Part shown: positions 51,936 through 63,242 of the stretch, in pieces
Layout: the number at the start of each line of letters is the position of its first letter
Numbering within the stretch: position 1 is the stretch's first letter
Assembly (NCBI RefSeq): GCF_043290135.1
Contig: NC_134703.1
Location: forward strand, 127,359,005 to 127,423,004
Length of the DNA: 64,000 bases
DNA from: Rhipicephalus microplus
Lineage: Eukaryota > Arthropoda > Arachnida > Ixodida > Ixodidae
Direction: 5' to 3'
Notes under the pieces: generated by a model
The model's input: only the letters and a program-made list of their open reading frames with translations
The model's database searches: none
What the model was told of the DNA's origin: nothing
Translations under genes and position numbers: made by a program

Positions 51936-53035
51936 TCATCACCAAGAAATTAATGATGACGAAGGGGGGAAGCTTGGTCATAATTTCCGTAGTGTCTACG
52001 TTGAAGACGTCGACCAGTATAAATGGTTCGCGCTTGTAGGTGTTATACATTGTCGCGTCATATTTAAGATTGATTTATGTGCCATGATCACGAATGCCAC
52101 ATAATGAACAAGCCTAGACCTTAAGCTTAGACCTTAAGTGCATAAAAAGACGGCTGTGGAATCTCCTATAAAAGTTTGAACATAAACAAAACATTGGTGC
52201 TTCGGTCTACCATCTTTTGAAAACTGTAACAAAGGGCACGCGTTCGTCTTAATCGCATGCATCGGGCTTCATATCTCTAACCGCTTCTAAAGAAAGAATA
52301 GAATTATAAAGCGGCGAAGGAACATATATCTGCGCACGTTCATAAGCTTTGCTAACCGTTTAACTTACAGCGATATGTTCTTGCATATGGCCAAGTCAAG
52401 ACGTCGCATTCTATATCTCTTAAACCCAGAGGAACGAATTCATCGCGGAAGGGATAGTACCACGCATCAACAATATATGCTGGCTAAAGTGCAAGTTACT
52501 CCCAGCCTCCTCGCACACCACCATATCATCGCAACATTTTCCACAACACGCTTCGCCTAGCGAAACCTGTATGAAACCGGGGATTACAATTTCTCAGCGC
52601 CACTTCTACGCGGACACATTAAGCTTATCACATTGACCTTTATTGAATGCAGATTGTACCTTTTATGGGAGAGCTCAAGAACTCCACCGAAGGGTCGAGG
52701 ATCGAAGACATTCCATTCATATAGGTGCAGCATTTTTGTTAACATCTTCTCTTCACTAAGGGGAACATATGAACAATTAAAGATAGTGCGTGCATGTGCT
52801 TGGATTAGTCGTATTTAGGTTTCGGAGCTATATACCTAGTCGCAGTTTTCTTCATTTATTTTATCTCCCTCTATCTCAATCATCTTTCCGACCCTTATTG
52901 TCTCACCCCTGTACAAGTAGTAAACCAGTTCTTTTAAGTTAACCTTCCTGTCTCTTCCTTTTGTTTATTGCTCTCTCCCTTTCTCTGCATGATGACTTTT
53001 TCTCTCTCTTTTTTCTCTCTAACAACGTTCGTAGC
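51936..53035. other. Unassigned DNA
   Basis: No gene is recognised. AGACCTTAAG is directly duplicated at about 52115-52138. Confidence 0.35.
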
Positions 53036-53660
53036 GTCAAATATTCCGTGAGGACACGTTAGACGACGTCGCATCCCGTTTACACTGAACTTGCGTACAC
53101 GCTTCAGGGGCCGCTTGAAACGCCTTCTTGCTTTTGCGGTATTCCGACTCGCGACACGCCGCAATACTTCAAACCCCACTCGAAAGTTCATCGAACGAAG
53201 ACGGCAGCGTGTCCGGGAGGGAATTCGCCGCTGTACACGGCACGTGCTTGGGAGTCCGCGGGAGGCGGAACGAAGTGCCGCGGATCTTCGTCGACCCTCT
53301 GCGGAGCTGCCTTAATTAATTCAGAGTCGGCCGCCCCGATCGGTCCATTCATCTCCCGCGAGTCGACATTCGAGTCGATTCCCACTTTCTGAATCGGGCG
53401 TCTTGCAAGTTGGGCCAAGCGGGCGATGCATGCGGGCTGAACTCTTCGGGCCGAAGAAGGCTCGACACGGGTGAAAGGCGCCCGGAAAACGCGACTATTC
53501 AAGCGATTGTCGCCACTCCATCCGGCATACTCCAAGTTTAATTAGCGCGTTCGCGCTGCCTGCCGGAGGGTTTGAGCCTGGCGCACGCTTTCTTATGTCG
53601 GTTGCCACGCCGGTGTAAATTCATTTGGCCCTGTGCGTACAGCGGAGCTGCATGGATCGT
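53036..53660. promoter_or_regulatory. CpG-rich block with homeodomain-like sites
   Basis: A CpG-rich island in AT-rich DNA contains TTAATTAA (53312-53319) and TTAATTAG (53538-53545), the classic homeodomain (Antp/engrailed-type) core. GAGTCGACATTCGAGTCGAT lies near 53360. Overlapping frames on both strands lack domains. It looks more like a regulatory element than an exon; this is inference. Confidence 0.35.
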
Positions 53661-54149
53661 CTTGCTCTTTCGGAGGGCTGTAATGAGAGCAATTGCAAAC
53701 GACGAACAAAGTTCGTGAAGTCACGGATGTGTCTTGTGAATGAATGATTCGGTGAGCTAAGAGAGTTAATCAAGAACATCCGATGTTTATCTCTCATGGT
53801 CATAATATCGCGACGATGATCCCGGCATCGTGTGTGTCTGCTGTGCAGTGATTGTCGCATAATTCTTCACTTGCGACACTTGAAGAGCCCTCTCTTCAAA
53901 ATTTTGTTTGGGCACTCTATTTTTTTTCTTTCTGTGGATATTCATTATTGGTGTTGTGAAAGTATATCGTGCAGTGCCACAACCACTGGATTCCATCCAG
54001 CGGCCGCGTCAGTGTAAGTCACCGAAAACATGGTAAATGAAAGAAGCAATGGTTGACAGGTCGAGAAAAATATTATTGATAGTGCTAATCACGAGTACGC
54101 GAAGTTTTACAAACGAGTAAATGCACAACACTATGTACAGAAGCGCTCA
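53661..54149. other. Unassigned DNA
   Basis: No gene is recognised in this interval. Confidence 0.35.
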
Positions 54150-54768
54150 ATGTAAATTGCGAAATGGCGGCTGTGGTTTACGGGGCTACAAACCACGCGT
54201 AAACTGGAATACGCACCAGCAACATGGGATCCCTTTCATGTCAATTTAATACAGTCACTAGAAATGGTTCAGAACAACTCGGCTCGTTTCATTACATGTA
54301 ATTACAATCGCATCGCAAGCATATCATTCATGAAAGCAGGCCTTAGTCTACCATCTCTTGCATCACGGCGTAAACTTTTCCGCTTATGTCTTTTTCACAA
54401 GCTCTACACACCATGCCATCTTACATCATGAATTCATAATTCGTTCTCACATTTCACAACGTCTGGATCACGCCTTCTAAGTCCGCTTTCCTTTGTGTAG
54501 AACTAACTTCTTTTCGCAGTTCTTCATGCCACGTACATTGAAGGAATGCAATGGCCTTCCTAACCCGACAGCAACCATTCGAGATTTCAACCTTTTTCAA
54601 GAACGCAATAGCTAGCATGGTATGACCAGAAACATGCTGACTGTATAACTATTGTCCTCTTTTTTGTTCTTGCGTTGTGTTGTAATTTTTACTGTTTCTC
54701 CTTACACCCACTCCCCTCTGTAATGTCTATTGACCTTGAAAGTAAATAAACAAATAAATAAATAAAAC
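54150..54768 (+). mobile_element. 3' fragment of a CR1/L2-like LINE
   Basis: Plus-strand translation with frameshifts gives LEYAPATWDPFHVNLIQSLE, MVQNNSARFITCNYN and ASISFMKAGLSLPSLASRRK, then FHKLYTPCH and PRTLKECNGLP. This is the C-terminal region after the RT of CR1/L2-type elements, parallel to 9150-9510. The end CCCCTCTGTAATG plus TAAA units matches the LINE at 7.7-9.8 kb. The RT catalytic part is absent (5' truncation). Confidence 0.85.
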
Positions 54769-57700
54769 CCTGTAGCACTAATAAACAAGAACTTGGTTTT
54801 GCAAACATTGTTTACATTATTGATTGCTGTCTTGGTCGGTGACACCGGGCAGTATTTGTGCCGCTATGACCACGGCCACTGTATTACAACTCACACTTTC
54901 TCACCATGAATTTCGCATTGTGCGTGCGTGCGTGCGCGTGTGTTTAAAGTATCTCGGAAAATGAGAGCTCAACACTCATGGCATCCAGATGCACAGTGTG
55001 CGTCCTCACTGAAGCGTATACAAACAAGAAGATGGAGCTGCAAAACGGCGCGGTATAAATGCAGGGATAACAACACCAGCATGATTTGAAGTGATAGCAC
55101 GATTTGAAGGCGTTAAATATAGCACTATATATACACAGCTTTCGCAATTGGACTCGCAAACACCGTTCTGCCTAAGGAAGGGTAGACATTTCGACGGCAC
55201 CTTTTCAGCTCTCTTCGGCGGCTTGCCGCTGGACGCTGCATGCCTGAATTCTCTGATGTAATCTTTGCCGCAAGGATGCGATTTCGAAACGACGTCTTCG
55301 TGAAGAACGGCGGCGACGTGCTTTATCCCGTCATTGTTTCTGTTACGATGTACAAAGCGAGACGGACTGAGGACACACAATGGGGATTTAAATGAAGTGC
55401 GCGCATGCACCCCGCGAGAATGAAAACAGCGTCAATTAGTTGAACGTGAACTTGCCGACACAATGCCGTGACGCAGACAGTATACGCGGTTATTGTACAG
55501 CTCAGATGGCTCATCGCCAGAGAGCGGCGCAACAAGCAGCCGGAAAAGTCAATCACTGGTTGCCTGAAGCGGTATTATAGTTATTTCTGACACTTGCCGC
55601 AAAATGGAGAAGGCGCGTCGAGGGATATTGTCAGATAGCAGGTTAGCGATGACACTGAACCTGCCAGACGTCGCCTCGTGCGTGGCCGTTTCATTGTGAT
55701 GAGGGAGGCGTGAACCCCGTGTTTCTATTCTCCGAGGCATTATAAGCGGAAGGCGTGTATATGGTCGCGCGGCACGGTATGCAGAAGGTCGAGCCCGATG
55801 TCCACCTTCCCTCGTAATTCCAGCTTTTTCGAAGGACGAAGTGAAGGAGGGTCAGATGAACGAGGAAAATTCTTGCAAATTGCCGGTTTCCGTAGTGTTT
55901 CAAAAGCTTCCGGGTAGACTTGGTTGAACGCCAGCCTCACGTGTCTGCTGCTGTCAGTGACATAACAGCATGCTGGTGTGCATGGCTGAGTGACACTTTC
56001 TGGCGTATATACAGTCAGACGCGAAATATGAAACGCTATGCCCATATTTGCACAAAGGCGAATTCTTCTCTGTCAATTAATTATTCTTCTCTCATTCATT
56101 GAGGGTGCTGCTCGAGCTAGACAGTTATTGTGTTGCCATCAGTAAATATTTTCCTTCCCCTGGTAACCTTTCTCAATTTTTTAATGAAATTAGTAACCAC
56201 TTGCTAACCCAATGTTACAACTGTATACGATCAGTGCAAGTGTTGCAAGAAGAAACTTTCTTTTTATTCGATGAAAGGTTTCTGCAGTCAAGTGGGTGGG
56301 GTCCTCAGTTCAGGGTTTCACTGGCCTTTGCGGCTCGCTGAGCTTGGTCGACCAAAGCCAGCCCGCTTTTCCGGTCCTTGATAGCAACTCCAGGTCTTCC
56401 ACAGCCTCGGTCGAGCTGTTGTCCCCAAAAGGGGAGAATTGACGTTTTAGGGCTGGGATTCCCATTCTCATGCAATGTGGGTGAGAGTTGGCCATTCGCC
56501 ACACCACGGACAGCTGCTTGCGCATATTGTAGGATTTAAATGGCGTTTATTTGTAAGTATTGTCGTGTTGGTCTGTACTCGAGGCCAATCTCGCGCCTGT
56601 TCTCTGGCAAGATCCGGATGAGGATATCTGTATTTTTGCCCTTATCCGCATTAACGTTTGCAGGCACAGGATCATGAACCCTGAACAACGGCAGAAAAAA
56701 GGAGGTTTTACCGTAAGTGCGCTGATCAAATTTGACGTTTCTGCCAGAGTTTGTACTTAAGCTATGAGGACAAGTGGAAAGGGCGAACTTTTTCTCATAT
56801 GTCGTGTTTAAGTTTTTGAACGTGTTAAATGCGCAAGTTATTGCCCATCATATTGCTGCATAAAGCTTCCGTCTACTCTATTTCTTTCACAAGATACAAT
56901 GGAAAATGTTAGTCCACCCATACCCTAGGATACCGAAACTGAAAGTGCCAGTTTTTTATGCATCATACAATAAGCTTGACATATAGTACTTAGTTACTTA
57001 TTTAGCAATAATATCAAGTTAAAACAAGCCATGATGCTCTAAAAGCATTCCCGACACATCGTCTTTAATTATACTTGTCATAATCGTCTTACTATAGGTG
57101 AACACGTGACACTCGTTGTTCACGCTCAAGGACACGTATGTCTGAGCCTTGTAAATCTTGAAAGTTGCTTTGTTTTACTATGTGTGTCATTTCAATAATT
57201 GAAACACAAGCACGTTTGATCATTTTCAGCGAATTCTTATCGAGCCTAGCCACTACACTGGAAAAGCGTGCCTCACAAATGATCAGCACCGCAGCGCGAA
57301 AGCGCCCCGTCGTAGCACTGATGCTGCAAAACAAGCTAAAAAGAAAAATTACATTTGCCGCTCGAGAGAACGCACACAGTATAGTATATACGGTCCATAG
57401 TGGAACTGGCAACAAATATCGAGAAATTCAGCCATACTGATCATCTTGTGTAAGCACTGCACGTGTTTCAAATCGTTTTTGTCGTTCATTTTGCCGGAAC
57501 CTTTATATGTGCACGGTATTTTTTTTTCCGTACGCGAACAGTCGTCCATCTTTGGCTAATGAACATTTTGTTTTCATTTAAACTTGGCACAGTTCCTTAT
57601 CATTCTAATAGGCGTGCAATGAACCTCAATGCGCAAAATTATGCCAAAAGATTTGAAATGTCTGCCTGTTATACGAAGGTGGCCCTTTAGTGTCACTGCA

Positions 57701-58380
57701 TTCTTTCTTGGTTATTTATTTACTTTGTTTTTAATATTAATTCGATATCATTTGTTCTGGTTCATTGCACAGGCCAATACTCTGTTTATGTAGTTGCAAA
57801 AAAATCTGTTTTTAATTTGTGGACCTTGAGTTAGGAGTGTTCGTGCAATGCACATTTTAATGAAAATTTTCAATCAGGAAAAAGTGACAAAATACGACTT
57901 ATTGTATATAGCCTATATTTTCCTAAAAGATGAGGCTTTGTACGGCAGACTAACATTCACAATTGGTTATTGCTGTTAATTTTTTTTTGGTCGCTTCTCC
58001 TCATACCTTAAGCAACGCACGGTGGAGACTCTTTTGAACTAATAATTTTAACTTTTTTTTTACCAAAAGTAGCTGCATTATATTGACATTCAACGTTCAG
58101 GTAAAATGGAAAACCGCGCCACCAAGTTCTGGTGAATGTACGGGTGCCGCCGTATGACCAGTGTTGCCTGGAGGGCTTCAGCTAAGCACACGTAGGTTGA
58201 AAAATGCTCTGCGCTACATCGACAATAGACTTTCTTGTGTCCAGCTGGTTCCGGAGTGGTTCAGTGCTGCAAGTCGGTTAGTGAACAGTCATGAATATTA
58301 ACGGAGGTGGTGTTAAAGCTTATTTCCATAGCCGGCGACCAATGAAATCATGGCGCTGCTGTGCAAAGTAAAGTGGAAGC
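54769..58380. other. Unassigned DNA
   Basis: About 3.6 kb where I recognise no gene. A GT/GC-rich run lies near 54920-54943. GTGGCCCTTTAGTG at about 57680 resembles small-repeat ends elsewhere. Frames of up to 134 codons near 55000-55560 and 107 codons near 57100 lack domains. Confidence 0.35.
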
Positions 58381-58384
58381 ATAG

Positions 58385-58680
58385 AAGACACGTAAAGCAT
58401 AGTATAGCAAGTGGTGGGAAAGGGAAACGAGCGTGAAGATGGTGAAAAGGTAGAGCTTGACAGGGCAAATGATAGCATAGCCATATATGGTCATGTCTAC
58501 CAAGTGTGTTGGAAAGGAAAGTGGAAAAGGAGGAAGGGAGAGAACAAAGCATAGCATAGCCATGTACGATATGGGAGTGGGAATTGAAAGTGGGGGCGGA
58601 GGAGGGTGAGGGTAAGTCAAATATGTATAAGGACGACGAGGTTATAGCACAAAATAGCCATGTATAGCATAGAATAGCAC
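58385..58680. repeat. Degenerate minisatellite, unit about 70-95 bp
   Basis: The phrase AGCATAGCATAGCCATGTA, with variants, recurs near 58398, 58469, 58549 and 58650. Each is followed by a purine-rich stretch of the GGGAAAGGGAAA / GGAAAGTGGAAAAGG type. The units are diverged. It abuts the TIR-family right end at 58762. Confidence 0.65.
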
Positions 58681-58761
58681 GCACGGACGGGTGGATGGAC
58701 GCATGAACGGTTACACAGACGTACGTAGGAACGTACGGAAGCAAGAACGAATGGACGGACG

Positions 58762-58805
58762 AATGCTTCGCCCCACTTCCCATCATTCACACCGTGGATA
58801 TGCTG
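58762..58805. repeat. Terminal inverted-repeat end of the microsatellite-cored family
   Basis: GCTTCGCCCCACTTCCCATC followed by ATTCACACCGTGGATATGCT matches the right end at 51682-51724. GGAC/GACG units precede it (58680-58760), and the minisatellite lies further left. The left end of this copy was not identified with confidence. Confidence 0.7.
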
Positions 58806-58839
58806 CCATTTTTTTTTTTTTGCCAACGGGAGGAGGAGG

Positions 58840-59392
58840 AGGAGGAGGAACGGAAGAAATGAAAGGCAGGGAGGTCAACCAGACGCACGTCCGGTTTGCT
58901 ACCCTGCACTGGGGGATGGGGTGAGGGGATTAAAGGAGAAGAGAGGGAGAAGTGAAGGGCAACGTGTGTGTAGATGTGACCTTGTCCATTGCACGCTTAT
59001 AAGCGGTCGCGTAGTCCGGTCGTCTTTAGAAAACTTAGCAATGCCCGCGTCGCTTTGCTGGCCAGCGACGCGTAGAGCTATGAGCCAAGTATCTTCTCTT
59101 CGGAAAAAGGTCTACTGTCTAGTGTCTCTAACGTTTCGCGTAGCAAGTTGCGTTCGCTCGCAAAACGTTCACATGAACACAGTAGATGTTCTATTGTCTC
59201 GTCAGTGTCGCACGATTCACATCGGGAGCTATCCGCCATTCCTATGCAAAAGGAGTACGCCTTTGTAAAAGCTACTCCTAACCACAGGCGGCACAGTGAA
59301 GTTGCATCCTGGCGAGAGAGGTCCGATAGAACTTGAAGCTTTCTCGATGGGTCCAATTTGTGTAGGTGGCGGTTCCTGACACTGGGGTCACT

Positions 59393-59393
<1 letters not shown>
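58840..59393 (-). mobile_element. I-like LINE 3' end (copy B), degraded
   Basis: The minus strand reads SDPSVRNRHLHKLDPSRK, DATSLCRLWLGVAFTKAYSF and RCESCDTDETIEHLLCSCER, then SRPFSEEKILG and a stop. Degraded KATRALLSFLKTTGLRDRL follows. It parallels the C-terminus of the intact frame at 59598-60521, including the CX2C...HX4C zinc motif. The 3' UTR ends with GCAGGGTAGCAAACCGG and CTGGTTGACCTCCCTGCC, then a GGA-repeat (58836-58850). Its 5' part is replaced by the GA tract and copy A. Confidence 0.85.

Positions 59394-59425
<32 letters not shown>
59394..59425. repeat. (GA)n microsatellite between two LINE ends
   Basis: Sixteen GA units, on the minus strand the CT-rich 3' terminus of LINE copy A directly joined to copy B. 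Confidence 0.95.
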
Positions 59426-59426
<1 letters not shown>

Positions 59427-59428
<2 letters not shown>

Positions 59429-60521
59429 ATAGAGAGGAAAGGCAGGGAGGTTAACCAAGCTTGGCTCGGTTGGCTACCCTACACTTGGGGTGGGGGAAAA
59501 GGAGAATAATAGAACGGAGACAGAAAAGAAGAGGAGTAAGAAAGAGAAGCATAAATAGTCAGCTCGAGACTACACAGCACGGCCTCGCACAGTTCTTTCA
59601 CAAGCGGTCGTGAAGTTTCGTGGTCCTTAAAAAGTACAAGAGGGCTTTCGTGGCTTTGCGCGTATGGGAAGCCGTCGGCCAAGGTCCCAGGATCTTCTCT
59701 TCTGTAATCGGCCGTGAATCCAGCTGACAGAGCTTGGCTTCCATAATACGTCGTTCGGTCTGGTATGCTGGGCAATGACATAGAATGTGCTCAAGCGTTT
59801 CCTCGCAGGCGCAGATGTTGCATGCCGAAGTGCTCGCCATTACAAGGAGACGAGAGTACGAATTCGTAAATGCCACGACCAACCTCATGCGACTCAGTAA
59901 AGTTTCAGCGCATCGTGGGAGCCCAGGTGGCAAACGAAGTTGCAAGTTTGGGTCGATCGAATACAGGTGCGTGTTGGAGAAACCCTGCGTATTCCATTGT
60001 AGGAGAGATATACGGCGAGCAAGTGATTGTAGTAGCCTTGCAGCGTCCGTTCTCAAGAGTGGTATGGGCGTGCGCTGGTCTTGGTCAAGAACCGATCGAG
60101 CAGCTTCATCTGCGTGGTCATTGCCGACGATTCCGCAATGACTCGGCAACCACTGAAATACAATATCGTGACCTTCCGCGAGCGCTTCGTGGTAGTCGTG
60201 CCTTATCTGATATAGTGATTGTTCATGTAACCCGTGCTGCGTAAGAAACCGTAGTGACTGTAAGGCTGACCTGGAGTCGCAAAAGATGGCCCATTGGTTA
60301 GGTTGCTGGCGAAGAATGTACTTTACTGCACCTTGAAGTGCTGCGAGCTCTGCTGCTGTCGACGTCGTGGTGTGAGAAAACTTGTACTGAAGCAACACAT
60401 TTTCAGATGGAACAACCACTGCTCCTGTGGAGCTGTTGGAATTAGTGGAGCCATCGGTGTAAACATGTATGCGGTCGAAGTACCTTTCGTCCAACAGACG
60501 CAAAGTCAATTGGTTCCAGGG
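59427..60521 (-). mobile_element. I-like LINE 3' end (copy A), 5'-truncated
   Basis: Contains an intact RNase H plus C-terminal frame and a 3' UTR with GTGTAGGGTAGCCAACCGAG and GGTTAACCTCCCTGCC at the end. The frame is closed at its 5' side by a TAG at 60522-60524; no RT was found upstream. Placement of RNase H after RT is typical of the I/R1-type group of LINEs. Confidence 0.85.
59598..60521 (-). CDS. RNase H domain and C-terminal zinc motif of an I-like LINE (partial)
   Basis: An open frame of about 307 codons without a clear ATG; it starts right after a stop (PWNQLTLRL...), so it is the tail of a longer pol. Counting from the TTG codon at 60509, catalytic residues are D19 (YTDGS), E54 (AAELAAL), D78 (CDSRSAL) and D131 (GNDHAD), with H124 in LPSHCG. 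These are the full set expected of RNase H. Downstream, CNICACEETLEHILCHC forms a CX2C...HX4C-type zinc motif. The C-terminus, KATKALLYFLRTTKLHDRL, matches copy B. The frame has no stops or shifts, so it is younger than copy B or under-decayed. It is not a host gene. Confidence 0.9.
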   Translation of the reverse strand, partial: PWNQLTLRLLDERYFDRIHVYTDGSTNSNSSTGAVVVPSENVLLQYKFSHTTTSTAAELAALQGAVKYILRQQPNQWAIFCDSRSALQSLRFLTQHGLHEQSLYQIRHDYHEALAEGHDIVFQWLPSHCGIVGNDHADEAARSVLDQDQRTPIPLLRTDAARLLQSLARRISLLQWNTQGFSNTHLYSIDPNLQLRLPPGLPRCAETLLSRMRLVVAFTNSYSRLLVMASTSACNICACEETLEHILCHCPAYQTERRIMEAKLCQLDSRPITEEKILGPWPTASHTRKATKALLYFLRTTKLHDRL

Positions 60522-60524
60522 CTA

Positions 60525-60845
60525 GCGTTGACATGCGTGCCTTCTCGAACTTCACCAAAAGCCAATGAGGTGATTTAAACCTACAGCACACCTGTGTATT
60601 TTTCTTTAGTTCGAAATCTCGGTATTAATTATCGTTTATTTTTCGATTATCGGGCTAGTACTTTCACCTATGTATTGCATTGCATTGGACCACTGAATGA
60701 TCGTCGTTTGAGCCACTATACCCAATATGTACCTATTCAAGGATAAGTAAAAAAAATACGGTCATCGCTCTAATACTCTCACTCTTCGAATGAGTGCTAC
60801 ATTATAAGCCCTATAGCTTTCAGCTGGCTATCCACTGTTTTTAGC
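60525..60845. other. Unassigned AT-rich DNA
   Basis: No RT or other LINE sequence is recognisable upstream of copy A, and no gene is seen. Confidence 0.4.
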
Positions 60846-61900
60846 AAATGAGGCGGGTCCAACAGCAGCAACAGTGCAACCAGACCACGGCGCCGCACAC
60901 CACTCGGCGCTTAGTTAGAGCCCTGGGCTCTTGGGCCACGCGGTCTCGCGAAACGGGGAGATGGATTTGCGACAGTGGAAAAGGAAGTGATGAGTTCTTT
61001 CGTGACGACGGCAGGCGTGCGCGGACGCACACAACAGACGGCGCCAGCGCAGTGAGCACATACAGACATCGGTGCTGTGTACGCGCTTGCATATATATCC
61101 CAACGCAGCGCGGCAGGCACACTTGGGGATCCGGTCTCGCGGCGACGAGATCCCAGAGGCTTGGTTCGCGCGCACGCGAGCAGGCGGACACCGCCAGGAG
61201 AGCGAGAAAGAGCGGGGCGACAGCGTTGCGAGGCATAAGAGCCTCCAGTTCACGCTAATGCGTTTGGGGAAAACCCGGGGTCGAGAAAAACGGAGTTCCA
61301 CGCAGGCATGCAAAGGGGAAGCCGCAGCAACGGGCTTCGTGTTCAGCCTTTAGTGTGTTTGGGGGGAGGGTTTTCGGGAGGGCGCGTGCTTAGTCGTTGC
61401 ACGGCTGCACGGGGTGGCGGCGGTGGTAGGAAGCATCGCCCGCGTCTAGTCGCGCTTCGAGCGCGTCGCCTGTGCGTGTCAGAGCGGCGGCGGCGTGCCT
61501 TGATAGGATTACTGCCCATGAGACACGCTGGCGGCAGCGGTGGCGGCTGCAAAGCGTTGGGGAGACCACGCCGAATCGCTGGAACCGGAATCCAGCTCGC
61601 GACATCCTCTTCGTCTCTGTTCGCCCTCCGCACTCTGCTGCTGCAGTTCACCGTGCACCGAGTTGAGAACCCGCTGTGGGGTGGGGTGGCTGTTCGTCTC
61701 TGACGTCGTTCTCCGTAGAGCGAAGTTACGCTCCGCGAGCTTCGCTCTGCCACGGGGTCGCGATCGTGTGCTCCGTGTTTGCACGTACGGTCGACGCGGG
61801 GTCCTGCACCTGAGGCACGCTGAACAGAGAAGGGAGCTGCGTTTGAAGAGATATAAATGTGTTGTCTCGCGAGGGACGTCCTTTTAGCCGTTGATTTACA
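60846..61900. promoter_or_regulatory. 1-kb CpG-rich block
   Basis: CpG-dense sequence with a GGGGGGAGGG run (about 61362-61380) and many GGCGGC words. Six or more overlapping frames of 90-136 codons occur on both strands, all Arg/Ala/Ser/Pro-rich without domains, as expected by chance in GC-rich DNA. It may be a CpG-island promoter, but no transcript structure can be derived from sequence alone. Confidence 0.3.
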
Positions 61901-62701
61901 GGCCCTGATCGCGTTGCCGGCGGCACTGGTGAAGTGAGATGAAGACGCATCACCGGCACTGCCGAGTTTGTTGCGAAGCTGTGCTTTTCACTTGCCTCAC
62001 GTGTGTGTATTGCCCTACTTGACAATCTCGCTTCGCGATCGACCTCTCTAGGCTGCATTTGAAGAGCTTAAAAATAAGCAGGCACAGAGTTTATTTCGAG
62101 TAGACCAGAAATTTGACTTGAGGTAACACTCATCCAGCCAAGTGTACAAAATGTGCACCCAGGAAATATGTAAGTGAGAAAAAGACGATTGTGAGGAGTG
62201 CACAATGGCGATATGTCTCAAAGCTTATTAAGAACTTGTGATTCGTGCCTATTAATAAACATCGAGAGCCGTGATGTGTGGCTGCAGAAATTTGTCACAA
62301 GAATTCACTAAACAGTTTGACGTCAACTGGCCCCTCCAGGAGCCCCTCGTTCGCTTTCATACTCCTTGTAGAGGAAAAAACAAGGATGATCTTCACTGCC
62401 GCAAATAAGTGCAATGAGTCGGTGTGTCCTCGACAAATGGTACTGTACTGACACTATATGCAAGGAGACTTGCAGCTCTGATTACTTCACGACATCGGAT
62501 ATTTTGCACGGGGATCGCTGAAACTCGAAAAATAGCTAGTTGCATCAGTGATCGTCATATAACCACACAAAAGTGTGCGTTTAAAATAAATCTAAGTTAC
62601 AATCATTCGCAATAAAAACGGAAGTTTTGTGACTAGCTTAATATAGAAAAAGTTGCAACATGACGTACGTTGTGCCATTGAACGTAAGAAAACATCAGCT
62701 T
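61901..62701. other. Unassigned DNA
   Basis: No gene is recognised in this interval. Confidence 0.35.
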
Positions 62702-63242
<541 letters not shown>

